From positions 1 through 8,057 of the forward strand of contig JACIWP010000141.1 in the NCBI GenBank assembly GCA_014360855.1: a stretch of 8,057 nt of DNA, read 5' to 3'. Below, piece by piece: positions 6,241 to 8,057 of the stretch. Each line of letters starts with the position of its first letter. Positions within the stretch are counted from its first letter, which is position 1. Origin of the DNA: Anaerolineae bacterium (lineage in GTDB: Bacteria; Chloroflexota; Anaerolineae; JACIWP01). The notes under the pieces were generated by a model. It was not told where the DNA came from. It made no database searches and worked only from the letters and a program-made list of their open reading frames with translations. A program made the translations under genes and the position numbers.

Positions 6241-6279
6241 ACCTCACCCCCGGCTCCTCCCCGTATGCGGGGAGGGGGC
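6241..6279. repeat. REP-like palindromic element with GC-rich hairpin
   Basis: CCTCCCCG (6256-6263) and CGGGGAGG (6268-6275) form a perfect 8-bp stem around TATG, and the pairing extends two further pairs with one G-T. It is preceded by a run ACCTCACCCCCGG, a composition I recall from short dispersed palindromic repeats of Chloroflexi and cyanobacterial genomes. No T-run follows on either strand, so a terminator role is unproven, though its place between phage cluster and next gene would suit one. Only one copy is present here. Confidence 0.45.
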
Positions 6280-6306
6280 ATCTGTAGGTCATCTTACGGC
6301 CGGCGG

Positions 6307-6335
6307 TTCTCCTGTGTGCTATCGTGTGCTATAAT
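6307..6335 (+). promoter_or_regulatory. Promoter of the molybdopterin oxidoreductase gene
   Basis: TATAAT at 6330-6335 is a perfect -10 box, preceded by TGC (extended -10). TTCTCC at 6307-6312 is a weak -35, spaced by 17 bases. Predicted transcription start near 6342 gives a leader of about 15 bases with a GGGAGGGG ribosome binding site at 6346-6353. This argues against an upstream GTG at 6324 as translation start, since that codon lies inside the promoter. The -10 element TGTGCTATAAT is identical to that of the minus-strand small gene. Confidence 0.65.
6314..6332 (+). repeat. Tandem 10-bp repeat GTGTGCTAT overlapping the promoter
   Basis: GTGTGCTAT at 6314-6322 recurs exactly at 6324-6332, one helical turn apart. 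The second copy runs into the -10 box. Repeats with a 10-base period inside a promoter spacer often bind a regulator on one face of DNA. A duplicated -10 region by slippage is the simpler alternative. Confidence 0.4.
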
Positions 6336-6356
6336 AGCCCTTACAGGGAGGGGAGT

Positions 6357-7133
6357 ATGTCCGCTTTCTCCGGTCGGCTGAGCCGGCGCCGGCTGTTCCA
6401 GCTCGGGTTCCTGGGTGCCGTGGCTTGGGCGGTCCAGGCTTGCGGCCTTTCTTCGCCGGAGAGCCGGCCCGCCGAAGAGGCACCGGCGCCGTTCCCCGAA
6501 GCGGCCGCGTCACCCACTGAGGCCCTGAAAATCCTGTACAATGAGGACCGCCAGGGGTTTTACATTCGCTATTACAAGCCCTTCCCGGCGGTGGACAAGG
6601 CTTCCTGGCGTCTGGAGGTCGCCGGCCTGGTCGAGACATCCCGCTCTTTCACCCTCGAGGAACTGCTCGCCCTGCCGCGCACACGCCTTAACGCCCGCAT
6701 GAAGTGCGTCGAGTGCTGGTCGGCGCGCGCCCTATGGGAGGGATTCCGGTATGAGGAGCTGGCGCGGCTGATAGGGCCTCAGCCGGCGGCCCAGTACCTG
6801 CACATCACCTGCGCCGACGACTATTGGGAGGTCATCTCCATCGAGGAGATGCGCCATCCCCGCGCCCTCTTTGTCACCCACATGAATGGCTCCCTTTTGC
6901 CCGACGAGTACGGTGCGCCGTTGCGGGTTTTGCTCCCCTGGAAATACGGCTATAAAAGCCCCAAGGCCATCACGCGCATCGAGTTCCGCCGAGAGGATGG
7001 GCGCGGCTACTGGCCCAGCGTGGGTCCCTACACGGCGGAGGGCGACATCCGACAGGGTATGGACCGCCCTCTGGATATGGGGGGCGGGAGGGAAGCCCGG
7101 CCCATCGCCGGCGGCGAGATCACCGAATACTAG
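6357..7133 (+). CDS. Tat-exported sulfite-oxidase-fold molybdopterin oxidoreductase
   Basis: A 258-residue protein of the sulfite oxidase/MsrP (YedY) superfamily, which bind one molybdopterin and act on oxyanions or methionine sulfoxide outside the cytoplasm. Residues 9-14 (SRRRLF) are a twin-arginine motif, then a hydrophobic stretch 16-26 and VQAC with C29, a likely lipobox, so the mature enzyme may be lipid-anchored. A low-complexity Pro/Ala/Glu linker follows (31-56). The core has KCVECWSARALWEGF at 116-130, in which C117 is the expected molybdenum ligand, and GAPLRVLLPWKYGYKSPK at 186-203, the conserved cofactor-binding region. C120 occupies a site that is often Gly or Ala. The protein has no heme or dimerisation domain, so it is a minimal, probably monomeric type that needs a membrane or cytochrome partner not seen here. 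Substrate cannot be told. The ATG at 6357 follows a GGGAGGGG site. It is likely a host gene, not part of the phage. Confidence 0.85.
   Translation: MSAFSGRLSRRRLFQLGFLGAVAWAVQACGLSSPESRPAEEAPAPFPEAAASPTEALKILYNEDRQGFYIRYYKPFPAVDKASWRLEVAGLVETSRSFTLEELLALPRTRLNARMKCVECWSARALWEGFRYEELARLIGPQPAAQYLHITCADDYWEVISIEEMRHPRALFVTHMNGSLLPDEYGAPLRVLLPWKYGYKSPKAITRIEFRREDGRGYWPSVGPYTAEGDIRQGMDRPLDMGGGREARPIAGGEITEY
7130..7133. repeat. Left CTAG flanking the insertion sequence
   Basis: CTAG lies directly before the left inverted repeat and recurs directly after the right one (7979-7982). IS5-family elements are known to duplicate short CTAG- or TA-type targets. The last three bases are the TAG stop codon of the molybdoenzyme gene, so insertion preserved the stop. 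Confidence 0.6.
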
Positions 7134-7147
7134 AACCTATCTCATAA
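7134..7147 (+). repeat. Left terminal inverted repeat of the IS
   Basis: AACCTATCTCATAA matches the reverse complement of 7965-7978 (AACTCATCTCATAA) at 12 of 14 positions; the two differences are an adjacent CT/TC swap. The transposase stop codon (TGA on minus, 7144-7142) lies within this repeat. Confidence 0.8.
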
Positions 7148-7911
7148 AAGGTGTTTGAGCAAGATCATGATACAGCCCAACTGGACAAAACCCAGGAAGT
7201 TTTCCAGATGACGCTCATACCGCACCGTCAGCCTTCGAAAGTTACCCAGCCAGGCGAACAGCCGTTCAATCTTCCAGCGCCGCCGATAACGCCGCAGCTT
7301 GCGGCCATCTTGGGTTTTCGGACGCTTGCGATTGCGGCGGTGCGGCGCAATCATCTCAATGCCCTGCTCCGCCAATGCTTGGTCCAGCGAATCACTGTCA
7401 TAAGCCCGATCTCCTATCAGACGCCGCGGTGGCTCGGACACAAAGCGCGCCTCCAACACAGCTTCCACCAGCTTCACCTCGTGCGGGCTAGCACTTGTGA
7501 CGCATACGGCGATAGGAAGACCAGCGCGGTCTGCCACTGCCATGAGCTTCGTACCTTTGCCCCGCTTGGTCTTTCCCACTCCTCCGCCCCCTTTTTCGCC
7601 ACCACGAAGGTGCCATCGATGAAGCACTCCTGGAGATCAAGACCCCCTCGCGCTTTCAGGTCTTCCGCCAGGGCACGCAGGATCGCTTCCATCACCCCCA
7701 TTCTCACCCAACGCTGGAAGCGGCGGTGGCAGGTCTGGTATGGGGGATATCGCTCGGGCAGGTCCTTCCATGGAGCACCAGTGCGCAGCACCCACAGGAT
7801 GCCGTTCAGCACTTCACGGGCATCCCTCCAGGGCCGTCCCCTTCTCCTCTGCCGCTCCTCTGGTGGGATCAACGGCTCAATAATGGCCCACTGCTCATCG
7901 GTCAGGTCCAT
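7142..7911 (-). CDS. IS5-family transposase, two frames joined by -1 frameshift
   Basis: Catalyses cut-and-paste movement of the surrounding element. The first frame starts at ATG 7911, with GAGGTG six bases before it, and reads MDLTDEQWAIIEPLIPP, the usual opening of this family; it continues to a stop at 7474. The second frame, displaced by -1, ends at 7142. Joining them at the AAAAAGGGGG run (after residue 107) gives a 256-residue protein matching the family end to end: D99 in FIDGTF, D168 in GDRAYDSD and E216 in KIERLFAWL form the DDE triad. The junction sequence KKGGGGVGKTKRGKGTK matches the conserved Gly-rich segment, so the shift is at the right place. Two-frame organisation is common in IS5 relatives and is probably programmed, giving low transposase levels. 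A disabling sequencing or mutational indel in the homopolymer is the alternative. Confidence 0.85.
7587..7597 (-). other. Probable programmed -1 ribosomal frameshift site
   Basis: On the minus strand the run GAAAAAGGGGG is read GCG AAA AAG GGG in frame zero. Slipping back one base re-pairs AAG with AAA, and the second frame continues GGG GGC GGA. The consensus for -1 shifting is A AAA AAG; here the first base is G, so slippage may be weaker or use the G-run. No stem-loop downstream was checked in detail. Confidence 0.6.
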
Positions 7912-7964
7912 CGTGCTCACCTCGTTAAGCTCGGGTAGCACGCATTATTTTACCACATCCTGGA

Positions 7965-7978
7965 TTATGAGATGAGTT
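7965..7978 (-). repeat. Right terminal inverted repeat of the IS
   Basis: TTATGAGATGAGTT reads AACTCATCTCATAA on the minus strand, pairing with the left end at 12 of 14 positions. It lies upstream of the transposase start, where the element's own promoter would be expected; TAAAAT further in is a possible -10 box, but no good -35 was found. Confidence 0.8.
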
Positions 7979-7982
7979 CTAG
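7979..7982. repeat. Right CTAG flanking the insertion sequence
   Basis: Second copy of CTAG, directly after the right inverted repeat. Joining 7133 to 7983 would reconstruct the uninterrupted site as GAATACTAG followed by TTATAGTA. Confidence 0.6.
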
Positions 7983-8002
7983 TTATAGTAGTCGTTATAG
8001 TA
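7982..8002 (+). repeat. Short direct repeat GTTATAGTA, 12-base period
   Basis: GTTATAGTA at 7982-7990 recurs at 7994-8002 with GTC between. It lies just downstream of the molybdoenzyme gene in the sequence before IS insertion. AT-rich repeats of this kind can be operators or slippage products. Nothing else is recognisable in the last 55 bases. Confidence 0.35.
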
Positions 8003-8057
8003 AGGACTGGGGATAAGTGGACAACCGGCCCGGCCCCCCGATATATTGGGGACTGTG

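Larger units (their letters stand above)
7134..7978 (-). mobile_element. IS5-family insertion sequence (about 845 bp)
   Basis: A complete-looking insertion sequence bounded by 14-base imperfect inverted repeats and flanked by CTAG. Length, ends near AACCTATCTCATAA, a two-frame DDE transposase joined by a -1 shift, and the CTAG or TA target all fit IS5-family elements with a DUF4096-type transposase. Because CTAG is palindromic, the border is ambiguous: ends at 7134/7978 imply a CTAG duplication, ends at 7133/7979 imply a TA duplication. GCCGGC, frequent elsewhere, is absent here, consistent with recent arrival from another genome. Subgroup not determined. Confidence 0.85.

Noticed and set aside
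5933..6292. Minus-strand frame that the candidate leftward promoter might serve
   Set aside because: No recognisable motifs or start signal; its upstream half is the REP-like palindrome, so it is probably not a gene.
6324..6356. Upstream GTG start of the molybdoenzyme
   Set aside because: It lies in the -10 promoter region and would precede the transcription start; the ATG at 6357 has a ribosome binding site and is followed directly by the Tat signal.
7151..7975. Plus-strand frame of 274 codons through the insertion sequence
   Set aside because: Shadow of the transposase, which has a matching family pattern and DDE triad on the minus strand.
8036..8051. CCCC / GGGG hairpin near the window end
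   Set aside because: Only four pairs with an eight-base loop and no T-run; not convincing as a terminator.
1..8057. tRNA, rRNA, CRISPR array or phage attachment site
   Set aside because: No tRNA-like cloverleaf, regularly spaced repeat array or paired direct repeats longer than about 10 bases around the phage cluster was found by eye.

Overview
The window is GC-rich bacterial DNA carrying part of a tailed-phage morphogenesis cluster (prophage or phage-derived), followed by a host-type molybdoenzyme gene and an insertion sequence. The hexamer GCCGGC is strikingly frequent (about 90 copies by eye) in the phage genes and the molybdoenzyme gene, but absent from the insertion sequence and from the small minus-strand gene region. 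The composition, the strong AGGAGG ribosome binding sites and the Tat-exported molybdoenzyme would suit a Chloroflexota (Anaerolineae-like) bacterium. That assignment is a guess from style and was not tested.

Layout: 1-588 is the C-terminal part of a phage portal protein. 589-1058 is a spacer holding a convergent small gene (639-866, minus strand). That gene encodes a 75-residue CPxCG protein and has its own sigma70-type promoter, so it looks like a phage moron. 1059-3023 encodes one polypeptide that joins a prohead-protease-like domain to an HK97-fold major capsid protein. An in-frame ATG at 1650 with its own ribosome binding site could also make the capsid part alone. A perfect 12-bp stem at 3037-3079 separates the capsid gene from a translationally coupled set: a 60-residue coiled-coil protein, a head-tail connector, a 687-residue beta-propeller/tail-hub-like protein and a 78-residue protein that may be truncated. 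No tail tube, tail terminator or tape-measure gene lies in this stretch. The cluster then stops, which suggests a remnant, a compact virus type or a domesticated particle.

6204-6356 is an intergenic region with an inverted repeat, a REP-like palindrome, a 10-bp tandem repeat and an extended -10 promoter. The promoter leads into 6357-7133, a Tat-signal, sulfite-oxidase-fold molybdopterin oxidoreductase that is probably a lipoprotein. An IS5-family element (about 845 bp, 7134-7978) sits exactly at its stop codon. The element has imperfect inverted ends, CTAG on both sides and a transposase split by a -1 frameshift at a run of five A and five G, with an intact DDE triad after frameshifting.

The phage genes would act together in capsid assembly: the portal forms the DNA entry ring, the protease/capsid protein forms and matures the shell, the connector closes the neck, and the hub/propeller protein forms the tail tip or adhesin. 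The most unusual points are the nested protease-capsid gene, the head-to-hub gene order without a tail module, and the minus-strand moron.
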